Shown here: positions 28,965 through 42,710 of the stretch, one piece after another | Layout of the letters: each line of letters starts with the position of its first letter | Position numbering within the stretch: position 1 is the first letter of the stretch | Source: Burhinus oedicnemus | Taxonomy: Eukaryota; Chordata; Aves; Charadriiformes; Burhinidae | Assembly (NCBI GenBank): GCA_008921705.1 | Contig: VFFE01006974.1 | Span: 263,091 to 327,090, forward strand | Direction of reading: 5' to 3' | Length of the DNA: 64,000 bases | Program-made: the position numbers and the translations under genes | Notes under the pieces: generated by a model | What the model saw: only the letters and a program-made list of their open reading frames with translations | Told to the model about the DNA's origin: nothing | Databases searched by the model: none

Positions 28965-29436
28965 TTACATGGACCTGTTGGAGCGAGTCCAGAGGAGGGC
29001 CACAAAGATGATCAGAGGGCTGGAGCACCTCTGCTATGAAGACAGGCTGAGAGAGTTGACATTGTTCAGCCTGGAGAAGAGAAGACTCCAGGGACACCTT
29101 ATGGAGGCCTTTCAGTACCTGAAGAGGGCCTACACGAAAGAAGGGGAGGGTCTCTATATTAGGGAAAGTAGTGACAGGACGGGGGGTAATGGTTTTAAAG
29201 TGAAAGAGGGTAGATTTAGATTAGATATTAGGAAGAAATTTTTCACTATGAGGGTGGTGAGGCACTGGAACAGGTTGCCCAGAGAAGCTGTGGATGCCCC
29301 ATCCCTGGAAGTGTTCAAGGCCAGGTTGGATGGGGCTTTGAGCAACCTGGTCTAGTGGAAGGTGTCCCTGCCCATGTAAGGGGGCGTTGGAACTAGATGA
29401 TCTTTAAGGCCCCTTCCAACTCTAAACATTCTACGA
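28965..29436 (+). repeat. CR1 LINE 3' end with open ORF2 remnant
   Basis: This is a 5'-truncated CR1 retrotransposon of avian type. It begins near the codons for MDLLERVQRRATKMIRGLEH and runs through SLEKRRLQGHL, GGNGFKVKEGRFRLDIRKKF and MRVVRHWNRLPREAVDAPSL. It ends SNLV with a stop at about 29355, which is the C-terminal tail of the CR1 ORF2 protein beyond the reverse transcriptase. The 3' untranslated part follows (TGGAAGGTGTCCCTGCCCAT, then GGAACTAGATGATCTTTAAG) and ends at ACATTCTACGATC, a shortened form of the CR1 terminal repeat ATTCTATGA. The frame is open for about 130 codons, so the copy is much younger than the one at 8125. The 5' truncation removes the endonuclease and catalytic RT domains, so it cannot move on its own. 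Confidence 0.95.
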
Positions 29437-32400
29437 TCACATGCAGCTGTCCAGTAATACAACACATCTGGTGCACCGACTTACGTTAAAGTCTAGGAGT
29501 GGGATGATTAGTTCGTTTAGGTGTCATTCATTAGATTATTCAGTCAGCCATGTGGGGCATAGCCATGCCAGTGCACTGAACCCCAACAAACCTTACAGGT
29601 ATAGCTTGAAGGCAGCATGACTAGATAGCGTGTGAGATTCACTGGACTTGGTTTCCTGACCGAGTGCTGTGTACTGAAAGGCTTGCTCACTGTTGCATTC
29701 AAGTATCAAAACGTAGGTCTTGGTGAAGTAATTTTAAATGGTCTGTCAGTACACAGTATTGTCAAGAAAATAGTTGTCCTGGTAGGATCGCTAGGTACTT
29801 AGAGCACCAAGTTATAAAAACACTATTGTAGGCACTAGTCCATGGAGCTTGTATATATACCCATCTTATACCCACCTGTACGTGAATGTCTAGAATGGAT
29901 AAACAACAGGTGGCACAGGAGAGTAAGCAGCGTAAGTGGAATATTACTGCTAGAAAATATCAATAGGTGATGCTTGACTCTCTTCCTTTTATGAAGGAGG
30001 GGAAAACTGATTTTTCAATTGTCCTGAATTCAATGTGTTGTTTTTGCTACAACGCTGGCATCATCAATAGAAGTAAATGAGATGCAGTTGGATGTGACTG
30101 TTCTGGTGGGCCTCTGGTGTGAATGAACAGACAGTAGGAACAGAACATTGGCTCCTGCAATAAGATGAGTTTTCTCTTTATTTGGGGTTATGTGTGTGTG
30201 GGAAGGCTGAAATAATGTATTGCTTGTGAAAGCAAGAGACTTGACAGCACCGGCTAAAACCAAGCATACTGCAGGCAAGTACTGGGCACTTTTCCCAGTT
30301 ACAGCCACACCACTGTGCTTAATCACAGTGTACAAACTGTTGTCCTAGCAAGAGTTGATCCCTTGTTCGTGTGGTGCACTCTCTTGTCTTCAGACAGCTT
30401 TGGTGCTGTGCATCGAGCCTTCCCCTGAAGTATTGCTCTGCTTTTCCCGAAGCGTAGCACTATTGCAGCTGCAGCCATGCAGCTCTGTTCCCTGGGCTGC
30501 CACTTATGTCAGAACATGTGTTGCTTCAGTGTCATGCTCTCCTGGAAGAGGTTAGATCCTGTAGACTAGCACCCATGTTCAACTCATGGCCCCAATCTTT
30601 AGGTCCTTGGCTATATCTAGCCACTAATTTTGGGGCAAAGAGTGTCTGTGTGATGCATTTGTGTGCTTCTGATCATACAGCTGTCTAAGAAGCACTTTGG
30701 CCCCCCATGCAAGTGTGTTGTAACTGAGCTTGACAGACGTGGCCCCGAGAACTTGTTGCATCAGTAGATTTCACTGGAGAGCAAGAGTCCTCTGGTCAGC
30801 TCTAATTCAGTAGAGAAGCGGGAAAAACAGTGTTAAGTGTGGAGTCAGTGATTTTGGCTTTCTGTAAGCTGAAGGCATGCAAGCTGCCTGAGGAGTGGGC
30901 TGAAGGTGTTGCTGTGGCATAGCCAGAGTGGTACAGAGGGGCCATGGGCCTGTCTCCAGCCCCTGGGAGCGGAAGGCTGAGGCTCAAGAGCTGGCTGCAT
31001 CCCTGCACTCCCCTCTTCACTGGTGGTGCCCCTGTGTGGGTCCTTCTGGGGGTTTTACCAAACCAAAAGTCTGTACCAGGGAGAGGTACTGCTGCTGAGT
31101 GGAGGAGAGCAAAAGAGCTGTGAAAAGGGAGGTCTAAAAGCTTATGGAGTGGCATCACATGGAAACCACAGGAGGTGGAAATTTTTCACTGTAGCATCAA
31201 GTGAGACAAAGTCTTAGCACCTCAGGCAAACAATAACAAGCCCCGAATGACGAAGCTGCCCTCCTGTGAAGCCTTAGCCATCGCGGCTGTCCTGCTTTGC
31301 CAGAGCTACTTTGAGGCTGCTCAGAAACAATTACCTCTCCTCCCTCTTTAGGGAAATGACAAGGGGTGGGCTAGGGGAAAGGTGCCAGCAAGCACTGAAG
31401 GGAAGAGAGAATAGAGAAAATTTCATATTGACTGTATTCATCACCATCTATTCTAGGGTCAGTTGTTGTTGCTTTTTGTATTAAATGAGGTGTTATTTTT
31501 AGATTTCCAAATCCATACATGGAAATTATTCTCAAGTGTTCCAGCTTTCATCCTGTATTAAAAAAAACCCACCCCAATCTCTTCTTGATAGCACATTTAT
31601 TACATTATTTTTGTGTGATTTCTTTTATCCTTTCTTCCTGCTCCAAAAAAATTGTCCCTTCTTGCTCCCTTGCCTTGGTTAATATTGCTGGAGACGCAGC
31701 AAGAGAGAGCTATTTAATGTTTTCACTTGTTGCTTTACTGTTCTGTTAGAGTTATGGGGGAAGTGCTGATGGGTTAAGAAGGGGCTTAGCTGGCAGCCCA
31801 CCCACTTTCTTGTGATTTTTCTTCAAAGAAGGCTCTGACAAAGAAGAGTTGTTCTGTTGCAGATTTGCCGAGTTCAAAGCAAGTGCCCTACAGATACAAC
31901 TCTGTGATTAATCCTCGGAAATGGCAATAAAGCTTATGCTATGCTATTGCTACTAATGTTAATGGGAGTCAGGCAGCTTACTCTGAGTGCACTGCTTTAA
32001 AGAGTAATAATTTACCCAGAAAAGTTCTGAGTCAAGAGAAGTGATAGTCATTTATTAATTCTTTTGTATATCCTTTTGTCCAGGATGCTGGTTTTGCTTT
32101 CCACCCATTTCTAAGCCATGACACTTTGGTTAGCCCTGGGCCTTGAAATGGGAAGGCAGGATGGTCTTTTTTGCATGTCCTTGAACTCTTTGGTGCTAAG
32201 AACAGGTGCATATACTAGAATTCCAGGCTATATTTACAAAGGAGAGACAAACACCTCATAAGCATATTTTACACCTTCTGTTCCACATACAAAATTAGTG
32301 GCTGTAGAGAAAAATGGGACTTTAGGCAGCCATCAAAATGCACATGGAGAAAGCTGCCCTGTTAGGTTTGATAGAAAGCATGGTTTTGACATCAATGAGA

Positions 32401-35400
32401 TGCTTGCTTATAAAAGCATGTGCTTTTTCAGAAGGAAATGAATTGGGGTACCTGATTTTGAGGTGTCTGACATGAAGTATGCTTGAAAGGGCCTGATGGT
32501 CAGTGGGAAAGAGCTCAGTGTTCCTCAGCAGCCTAGGTAGGATTGTCAACATCTGGCTATGGTTTTGTGCATCAATACGTCCTATTATAGGCAGTTGCCC
32601 AATAAAGGTGTCCCTTTGGCAGATTTGGCTGTATTTGTTATTTCTGTGTTAGTTAGACCTCAGATTTCCAGTGATGCTGCTGCTTTCTCACTGGAGGAGA
32701 GAACTGTGGCTAGGAACCAATACATGGAGAAAAGGCTGTGTGCAAAATTGTGCCATAGTACTGGATATTTTTTGCTACATGTGAAGTTTCCTCCACACAT
32801 ACAGTGGATGTTGATGTTCCAAAAGAAGAAGAACTATAATTCTAGGATAAATTACCATACTGTGTTGATTTCCAAAAGCACTGGGACTACTTGGAATCCC
32901 AAATGACCCAGAAAGTCGCAAATGAACCTTGAAAATCCCATATTTTGTTCCCAGAGTAGATGAAGCAGCACAAAAGCTGATAGATGCAAACTGTCTTGGT
33001 GGTCTTCATGTGAACTGGCTTTGGGAGACACGTGGCAAATGGCAGCTGAAGTTAAACGACCTACTGAATACCAAATTTCTCTCTCCAGATGAGTAGTCAT
33101 AATTACAGCGACATCTGTAGCATGCATTGCAAAACTTGGGTTTCCTTTAGAAATGCTCTTTGAAATAATGATCTCGCAGCATGAGCTTCAGTATTGATCT
33201 GGGGGAGTGGTTCATTCATTAGGTAGAATTCCCTTTCCCTCCTACCTTCCAAACATGTTGAATTATGTTTCTTTACCTTTCCTGCTTTTTTCCTCCTTCC
33301 CAAATGCATCAATTTTATATTCTTTTTCACTTTAAATTATCTAGTATCCATAGGCATATCCCTCTTTTTTCTGTATGTAACTATGTGTTGATTTCCCAGC
33401 TGATTTCCTTCTTTGCCTGATGGGTTTTTTTGTATGTAGCTATGAGGCTGGTGCCAGGTACCCCTTGATAAGAGAATTTTTAGTTATTTGAACAATGGTA
33501 TCTCAGATACTTGGGTTCATTTCCCTGCCTCTGCCTGTGGTGACGGTCAACGGATAGAGAAGACATTGAGTTTCCTTTGGTCTGAGAGAGGTGAGTAGTG
33601 GCAAGCTGACTTCTCAGCAGGATGAATGGCAAAGAGCTCTAGATAATTCTCAGTACGAACCATATAAACTACCATCTAGAGCTGGGCAGGCAACGTTCAA
33701 CTAAAAGCATGTTGTCCCTTCTTCGTGTGCTTTCTGACATATCTCACAGAGGGATATGGGGGACAACCTGGAGTATGGTGGGGGGTCCTTAGTGGGGCTG
33801 ATAGAGGGCTTGAGAGCAACATTTCGTGGCAGCAGTTGCTGCCTGGTATCTGCTCTTAGCAAGCGTAGAAGAACTAATAGACCTTAATATTTCCTATTGT
33901 GCTCTGCAATATACTTTTGTCCCCTTTCCCCATTTTCAATCCTGAAACAGCCTCTTTCACACCAGCATGATTGCCGGCACAGGCCTGTTTTGGATTTTGG
34001 AGTAGATTATAATATGAAACTCCAGTTTGCTCCAAATGGAACATGATTATACTGCAGGCAAAGCCTCATTTATTCAGGCAACATAGGCTTTACTGTCTTG
34101 TTGAGTTCACATGGAAGTTTTGCGTGCCCTAGCAAGATATTTGACAGTGTTGTCATCAAGTCACACCTAGTTTTGTTTTTATGAGAGCACATTAGAGAAA
34201 TCTGGGATAATCCAGAATTTTTAGAAAAAAATGATTGCTTATTTTCAGAACTCCCTGTAGACCAAACATAGGAAAAACAACTTGTATTTCAGGAGAAGAT
34301 TGAGGATTGTAATTACACAAAAGAGCATATACTTGCAATGAGTTGAATTTTCAAATTTATTTGTTTTAAAAGAAACCATACTTATCTGTTGTCCTGTCTC
34401 CAAACTGTAGCATGAACTAGTACTCCGAGTTTGTTTTTTTCCATTATTTTCTTCTAATCCATAGCAATTAAAGAAACAAATAAATTCCTCTATAACTCCC
34501 TAATGGGATTTAGAAGTTGCCATGCGAAAGTCGCAACAGTCAGACTCTAAAATCCTTCCTTTAAAAAGTCATTGTGCATCCTTCCTATAATAGTCAATAT
34601 AGTTATTAAATTCTCATACTGCTTCCCATCAGCCCTGTTCCTGTACTTTCATTGGCTTCATCATCTCTCTGATGTTCGGGTATTGGATATGGGTATTTTT
34701 TTACTGAACGTGTTTCCCTAAGGGAGACAGAGTCAGCAATTTGCTACTAGAAAGTATGTAATAAGGCTGTCCTTGTGAACTTCTTATATTATGTGGATGA
34801 AACACGTCTCTACATTTCATCTTTGCTCTGCTTCCTTTATGTCCTCTCTCCATGTCCATTTCCTCTGCAGAAGGGCAGACTAGCACCTTGCTAGTAAGAC
34901 TTGGAGCGTGTAGGCTGGGGCATTTTCCAGGAGACACTGTCAATGCATTTGCCCAGCATGAGCCCCTGATATTTCTGGGAGACAGCAGGAGCTACATGGT
35001 GTTGGCCATGGCTGGGTAGCCAGGGGCTTACCTGCACCCGAGTTGAGAGGTGGCTTGGGCTTCTGCTTTCTTACCAGCCAAGCTCCAGAGGACACCTATG
35101 ACAGGTTTGTTCTTCAACAGCTTGATTACAAGATAAGTTTTTGAGCAAGATCTAATGTTGCACACAACATAATGTCAGCATCCTGCCCCCATCCCCATGC
35201 TTTCAGCCTCAGGATCCTGTGGGCAGCAGTTACTCTGCACGCGCTCCTGCCTGGGGCTGCTCAGGTCCTTCATGCGCTGCTTTGGCAGCTCTTGGACTCT
35301 GACTGCACAGCTCTATCTTTAGAGCTGCAGAAAGTCCAGTACCGCAGTGTCACAACATCCTACAGAGCACGCCGTGATTTGAATTTGAATTTCTTGCAAA

Positions 35401-38400
35401 TTATTTCTTGGTTAGGAAAATTTGTCTGAGTTCGTGAGCCTCAGTTTTAGAGGTGCATTAACTATAGAGGAGAGCTTTTGACACATGCTGCAAAGTCTAA
35501 CAATGAGGAGGTTATCTGCATGATGGAATTACTTTTTATAATCATTTGATGTCATTTCCTTAACCTTGTGCTAGTTTTATCACAGGGATGCCTTTTGTTA
35601 CATTCTACTTACAAAAGAGAAGAAAATAACTAGTTAGTTATTATTCTAGTTGAATCACTTACAGAATAAAATTCAGACACAGCTGTCACACAGTTCTAGT
35701 ATCTGAGGAATATCAGCATTATGAACCGAATGTTATTAGCATAGTTATTATTAACAGTGCACAGAATTTATTTATTAACAATAATGCACAGATAATTCAT
35801 TCTTTATGTGCTTGCACTTCTGTTTTGATGTAGTTAACATTGAAAAAAGCTTGTATTTTTCACTTTACGTTAAAAATATTGATGATAAAGATGGAGTTAG
35901 TTTGCTGTTACTGTGTGTCATGTGTCACCTCAGACTCCCTTAGGGACAAATTTAAGGCTTCACTTTCTTAATATCCTTTAAGTACATGGCAAGGTGCATG
36001 TTCTCAGCTACTATTGATTATTGCTGTTTACTCTTGCAAATTTTAAAATCACTATACTAAATGTTTGATGTAGAATTTAAATCAACTTGTAAATGCTGAA
36101 ATCAACAAATAATTTTTCACCTTCATATTTTCAGTAACAAACATACACTCCCTAGTGCAAAACAAATAGCATGCACTGTGCTTTATAAATTTACATCACA
36201 AAAGCAAATTATTTTCATAATCGCTGTGGATTTTATTCACTGCTGGGATTAAGACATAATGGCACAAGCCACACAAATACCCCATGTTCCAGCTGTGACT
36301 GCTCACAAATAAACAAGCCTATTCCGGGTAGTAACAGAACCAAACTGATGGGTGAACGTGCTGATGCGGTATGTCTTTGGGAAGCCCTCAGCAGCAGTGA
36401 GCCAACGGATGTCTGGTTGGAAAAAAATCCACGTTTCCCTCTCTGGGGAGAGAAGCAGCTGCCTCCCTCCTTTGGGACTGTACTCTGCTCTGTCCTAAAT
36501 AGTCTGATACATTTGACTGGCATTGTGGTTGCTCAGGATGCAGCATGATTCCCTTAATCGTTGATCAAGAACATCTTGATGGTGTTGTTCAATAAATGGT
36601 GCACTGGATTCTTGTCATGGATGCTTCCCCAGCACAGATGTGACTGTCTTGAAAGCTCCGTTTCCTAACTTATGGCCTTCCTTCGAAGGAAATCAGAACA
36701 AAACACATCATGCATCATGCAAAGGGCCCAAGAGCAGTTTCTGTGGCTGATCTAACTTTGTGGTGGTTATTCCCCACTCTAGAGTCTTAACTGGCTTTTT
36801 AATATCTGGAGAGGGGAGGCATGCTTTCTGCTCTGTTAGAAAGAACGTTGACCATTTGAGAGAGACTGTCTGTCCCAGAGATTTCGCTCGTAGGGGATGG
36901 TGAAAAGAAAGCACATGTCAGGGGGTCGGGGGGGATCTTGAGAATTGTTCTCAGTCCTCTGCTGAGCTCGTGTATAAGTTCTAATTTTCTGGGACCAGAA
37001 TGTATTTTGGATCTTTTAAAACATGTTGTTAAGTCTCGCTTTCTAATGGCTTGCTGCAGTTGTCATATTAGACAGATTCAGCCTTGGAGAAAGCAGGAAA
37101 AACAGAAGTGAGTTGGCCCTTTTTATATAAAGTCACATCTGTCACAGGGAGCTGGAGTCATGCTGTGATTGGAAGAAGAGAGGGACAATACATATACACA
37201 TTTGTGCCTGTTAGCTACAGCCCTGCAGGGGACAGTTGGAAGTTTTCTTGGCTGGTCCATTATCCTGGAGGAGAAAAGGAATTGATATTTACTAGACTTT
37301 GCACTGGAGACCTCCTCAGCTGATTGCTGTTAATTTAATTATTGGAATTTTTGTTAACCCTTTGGTAAATGAAGACAGATCTTGTTTTACATTAAAAGTC
37401 CATGAAGAATACATAAGCGTAAGAAACAACAACTCTTAGCCAGGGAGTGCCTGAGAGATTAATCAGTAGTCAGGGGTTTCTTCAGGACACTTGATTTAAA
37501 CAGGCTGCTTGCACAAAATATCAAAGGTGTTTTATTTGGAATTAGTTAAGTGGCTAGAGATAAATTTAGCAGTATAGCTCCTTATCCACAGACATCAGCT
37601 CAAGTTCAGAAGTGTGTGTGGGGGTTGTGTGTTCTCAAAAGCAGTCTGGCTGAGGCATTTTAGTCTATTCAGGCAGAAATTTTTAGCGACAGTCTCAGTG
37701 GTTCTGGGCACAGAGTGATGCTGCCCCTGTCCCACAGACAGGAATCTTACAGTGTCTGAATAAACTCTTCTTCCATTTCCAGTGATGTCCTTACATTGCA
37801 ATTGTCTAGCTTTTCCTATTCTATAAGTATTCTACAGGACTACTTCCCCCTCTATTTTTTTTTGTTGTTGTTGGTTTTGGGTTTTTTTTTGTTCTTCAAT
37901 ACTCCCTTTTCATCCTACAAGTACTTGAATATGATTTCTCACAGGGCAGTGACAGCCAAACTGTACTGACATCTAAGGATATTCACTTGAGTTTTTCTCC
38001 TCATAGTTCACGTCCCATTTCATCTCCAGAGGAGGGTTTTGTCTTTCCCACTGAACTTACCTAAACTAGTCCATGCAGAATGAGGCTGCCTTTCCTCCTG
38101 CATTTCTGCTGTTATCATGTCCTCTTGAGTCCTAAATATCCTCTAGTTTGAGGGATGACTGTTATACCAACAGGATTCTTGGTGTTTGGTCCCCAGTGCT
38201 CTGCTCATCACAGGACTGTGGTGCTGAAGTTTTGTTGTTTTAAGCAAGAACTTAAAATGCTCCAACTTTCCCTTCCATGCGATGTGATCGTCTGAGTTGA
38301 AGTGTTAGCTAATAAATCGGCCCTCCTAAGAGCACTGCGATCTTCGGTTTTTATTCCTGATAGAATTTGTCTCTTTCCAGTTATTCTTGCAAACTCTGTC

Positions 38401-41400
38401 CCATATTATCTGTAGCATACACATACACGTGCATGTATATGGGACTGAGGGCAAACTCGTCACATTGCCTAGATGTCCCATGTGTGCAAGAGGTGAATAT
38501 AAACAAACATTCAGTTGTTATGCAGTTATTAATGCTAACTCTGGATACTGTTGTCTGCACTGAAAAACTGTGGAAGTCAATGCAATTGTATAGTCTGAGA
38601 GCTTGACAGTATCTGTAGCTTTTGTCATATGTATGTTGACATTTTGCACATTTTCTCTATGCCTTCTCAAGGTTTAGTGCCCTTAAACGAGTGTCTTATC
38701 ATTGATATACAAATGCTGTCAGTGAGAATACAACAACCCTGAGTTACCCTGTGCTCAGACAGGAAGAGCAAGGGCCTCAGTGTTGAGAGACAGGTGCTCT
38801 CCCTTCTCTTTCCGTGAGCTCCCCAACCATTTCACACAGCTACCTATGGAGTTGGCACCTTGTAGCAGTTTCACAAGAGAGGCCAAGAGCTGAATCAATC
38901 AAGAGACTGTGCTGGTCTCAGTCTGGCAGGTAAGCTCCCTCCTGGTCACAGCTGAGATGAGTTCTTGTTCTTTTTAACTGTGCTTGCAAGCTGCCACCCT
39001 GTGAGCCGTTTCTGCTGTGTGAATAAACTGGGGACTTCAGTATAGCAAATTTTCACCCACACTAAACTTCACAAACAGCAGTTACTCGACAATGTTCTTC
39101 GGCATCATCCTGTACGATTTGCAGGTGTTTATGCTGCTAGGCGAGGTCATATTCATTCTGCTGGCTTTTGGAAGAACATATAATATATTACTTATAATAT
39201 AAGAAGAGAGAGGGACTGGGCTTGGGATAACTGCTTGTAATGAACCCCAGAAACAGGGTTCTGAAGATTATTCCGGTATTCCGGAGCCCTCTCCTGAAAT
39301 GCAGAGAGCAGGCTTGAGAGGAACTTGGGTTTAATTTTGAGGTTTTGCCCCCTTCTCCCCCAGCAGATTGCAGGAAGGAAGAGTGACTTTTCTTTACACA
39401 GTGTTTTTGAGCAAGTTGGGAAATAGGGCTAGTAACAAAAATGTACCACCTGAGTGGCATATATGAGGCACCCCTCATATATGGGTATATGAAAGATGTC
39501 TTGTGAAAATCACACTGTTTTTTTTTTCCCCACATACCTTGTTTTTTAATCCTCTTAAAATATAGTTTGACTGGTGAAAACAGGCTTGGGCATGTGTAAT
39601 GCCATGCATATTGGATTTGGTCTATGAGTACTTGTACGCAGGATACTGGAAGGGCTGCAGTTTTTGAGGCCTTTAAATTATGAGGAGTCAGCAATACTGA
39701 AGGAACTGCTTAAAGAGGTAAAAGTGTCATGGCATGAAGGCATCGTCCATCTTTTCACTTGTTTGCAACTAGAAAGCATCTCATCTATCTGAAAGTTTTT
39801 GGTGGGTGTTCTGGTTAGTGCTGTTAAAAAAGACATATGCAAGGAACTACATTAAAAAAAAATTATATGCCTCATTCAAGCCGATTCATTGCAAACTGTT
39901 TCTGGGCCTTTATAATAATATGAGAGATCCTTCTGGCTTTTCACCAGTCTCTGAAAACTGACACAGCTCACCAAACACGGGTAGGAGGAAAGCAGCACAG
40001 TGTGTTCTCGTGCTGTTCTGTAATCCCTACCTCACTCCCTGCAAGCTTGCTGAGGCCCAGGTTGTCCCACGGGAGATAGAATGCTGCCTTGCATTTTTGC
40101 CGTTGTACAGATGAGGACGTTTGTTACTGACATGATCTTTGTAGAGAAGGTGGCTCCATTTTTGACACACATACTCTTTGATGGAGGATACCAGTTTCTG
40201 GTATGCTATCACTTCCCTTTTAATTTCTTTATTGCCAGTAGATTTTATTTTCTTTTTTTGTCAGATAGGCTTTTTTGAACACAGAGCTGAATTCTTTCCC
40301 ACTGCGACTTTAATGCTTTCTGCTGTGATTTCAGAGCCAAACCTAATTTACAGTTGTTGAATGTCAGTACGTACTTACAAAAGATACACAGAGAAAGAAT
40401 GAGTGTGGAAATGCTAGATGAGCAGGGTGGTATTTTTGTGTTGAATTGGATGTGTTTTGAGGACTGCTGGAAGTGAATGTCTTCTAATGAAGGCTTGTCT
40501 CGGTTAGCAACTTCAGACTGAGGATGCTAGTAATGCTTGGAAATTCCTACAGAGGAACCTGGGTCCTAGATGACCATACTATTTCTGCTGGTTTTTTTGA
40601 GGTGTGTACACCAGAAAGAGCAGTAGGATGGCTTCTTGTTTTGTATGTACACCAGTTTTGTACAAAAAACCCAACAACTCGGAAACTACAGACAGGTTTG
40701 GAATTAAACGTGAGGGGTGGAAGACTAGTACTTCTCCCATCTTCCCAGGGGGTTTGAGACTCAGGGTACATCAACAGGTCATAAAAATAATTAAAAGCTT
40801 TTACAATGTGATGCGTCTTTAAAGATTTGACATGCACATATTGTTCACAGGAGTGAGATGTCCATAGCACAGTTAAACAGAGCAAATACCTTTGCTAGCA
40901 GCTGAGCACAGAAAACTGGCATCACTGAATCTGCACAAACTACAGTGCCTTCTTGGCTGAGATGTGTGTGGGAAAGTGTTTGCTTCAATGACTGTTTTTG
41001 ACCTATTTTGGGAATAAATAGGACTAATGCCTGTAGGGCTTTCAGTCTGGCAACTTTCAGTAGCACTACATTAACAAGGAGAAGAAAATAATAATTAATA
41101 AATACACTTGAATAGAAAAATTCTCCTGCCATAGCTTTCAAGATTCCATGTTTAAGCTGATTTTGTGTGAAATGCACCTCTAAGATTACCTTGTTTTAAA
41201 CAAACCCTGTTATTCATAAAAATCTGATACCAGGTTTTTGTTCCTCAGTTCCACACAGGTCATTGGCAATGAGATAGGGGATGAAAGAGCTGTAAAGGGG
41301 GAATCTGTAGACAGAAGTGTGTCTGTGGAAGAAGCATCAGTGTTCCCTACCTGCTCTGGTTTTCCTATTGAATTTACTTAAGATATAATCCAACTGCAAA

Positions 41401-42097
41401 AGTCTTTAAAACAAACCTTTGTTCTGAAATACAAAGTGGGTGTTTTTTGCTTTTTGCAGAAAGACACAAAGGAGAGTCACCAGAAAGAGACTGGCAAATA
41501 GTTACTTTGATGTGCAAGGCAGAACATGGTTCAGTTTATTCATTTTTGTGTTAGCGTAGTAGAAAAAAACTTGTTTGCATGAATAAAACAAGTGGGTAGT
41601 ATAACATCACGTACAAGAGAAAACATGAACTGGAGCCACTCATTTAAATGAATCAAATTAAAACTGCTCCAAGTATGATTAATAAGCATGATTGGAGAAT
41701 GTTTTTTCATTAAAAGTCCTGACAAAAAAAAATTAATGCTTGTTTTGAAAGGAGAATGTTGGCGTTTCTCAGCAATTCCTTTATAGTGTTCAGGCAAAAA
41801 TTTTTTGGGTCTTGATCTTTTATAACTACAAACTGCTAAAACCTCCCAAACTGCAGACAAATGCTGAAAAGTCTTTAGCATTTATTTCTTCAACAAAACC
41901 TGTTGGGTTTTTTTTTCAAGGAAAGTGAATGCTTTCCACATTGTTTTTTGTCACAAATCTAATTATCTATTTAAAAAGATGTTTCAACAGAAAATTTTTG
42001 ACAATCTCTGATGAGTAATGTTGAATTAAAAGGCTCCCATTTTAAAATATAATAATTTTTTGACAGTACTTTCCAGCAAGCTGTAATGGCACATATA
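29437..42097 (+). other. Downstream intron, middle part; no gene seen
   Basis: About 12.7 kb without a recognisable exon, RNA gene or clear transposon. It includes an AT-rich, repeat-free stretch at 35540-36240, a G-run pair at 36921-36934 and a T/G-rich patch at 37855-37890. There is also a perfect short hairpin at 39458-39483 and a 168-codon antisense frame at 39188-39694 with no recognisable similarity. Other ORFs are 118 codons or fewer. Confidence 0.65.
39458..39483. repeat. Perfect 11-bp hairpin with 4-nt loop
   Basis: CATATATGAGG (39458-39468), loop CACC, then CCTCATATATG (39473-39483). The arms are exactly complementary, giving an 11-bp stem in DNA (cruciform) or in the intron RNA. 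It does not look like a transcription terminator or miRNA precursor, because the stem does not extend further. Confidence 0.85.
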
Positions 42098-42130
42098 AAC
42101 AACCAGATGCTCTACCGAGCTAACAGAGGC
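42098..42130 (-). repeat. tRNA-like A-box fragment (SINE head or tRNA relic)
   Basis: Read on the - strand, GCCTCTGTTAGCTCGGTAGA followed by GCATCTGG resembles the 5' third of a tRNA (acceptor strand, 'TAGCTC..GGTAGAGCATC' D-arm). Three bases are missing from the D loop. No anticodon arm, T arm or 3' end follows, so it is not a tRNA gene. It may be the head of an old tRNA-derived SINE or a tRNA pseudogene fragment. Confidence 0.3.
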
Positions 42131-42710
42131 TTGCACGGATTTTGTTTAGGACTAGTATTTTTATCTTTTCCAGAGATGTGGTTTTAAGGTGGTCAAGATA
42201 AAACAGCACCAGCTGTGCGTTGTGTGATGGGGTATGGTGCAGGATCCCCCAAGCAATACAAATGCTATTTATTTCATGTGGTACAGCACAGTGAAAACCC
42301 AGTGGGTGCATCGTCTTGCACCTGGAGGCAGCAGAACTGTCTCCCCGTGGCACCGTGCATGCACTAAAGAGCCCACTAACACCCAGAGCCGAGCTAGCCT
42401 GTGTCCTGCTGCCTTTAATATCTCTGCATGATGCTCCTCAGTGGTTTTGTTTCTGTATTTAATGTGGAGATTCAGCTTGGGTCTCTCCATCCCTGGGATG
42501 GATTTACGCTTTAAGTCTTCCCCTTCAGTTAGGCTGCTTCTAGATTGCCATATATCACACCTGTCAGAGCCCTTAGATCCCTCTTTTAGGTCACCTCCTT
42601 GCCTTTCCTCAGGGGATTATAGCAAGCTATACCTCCCACTGAGCTTTCCTACACATATGATAATAAGATGCTATTAGTGCCACCTTCTTCCCCAGAGAAT
42701 TGGATGAAAT
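42131..42710 (+). other. Short intronic stretch between repeats; nothing seen
   Basis: No repeat or exon is recognised. The frames here (78 codons or fewer) overlap on both strands without similarity to known proteins. Confidence 0.6.

Noticed and set aside
36921..36934. G-quadruplex from GGGGGTCGGGGGGG
   Set aside because: Only two G tracts; a standard four-tract structure would need very short or absent loops.
39188..39694. 168-codon - strand ORF
   Set aside because: No recognisable domain; it spans a short palindrome and a poly-T tract (Lys-rich part of the product), and has no matching splice or promoter context.
42098..42130. Functional tRNA gene on the - strand
   Set aside because: The anticodon arm, T arm and 3' acceptor strand are missing and the D loop is shortened.
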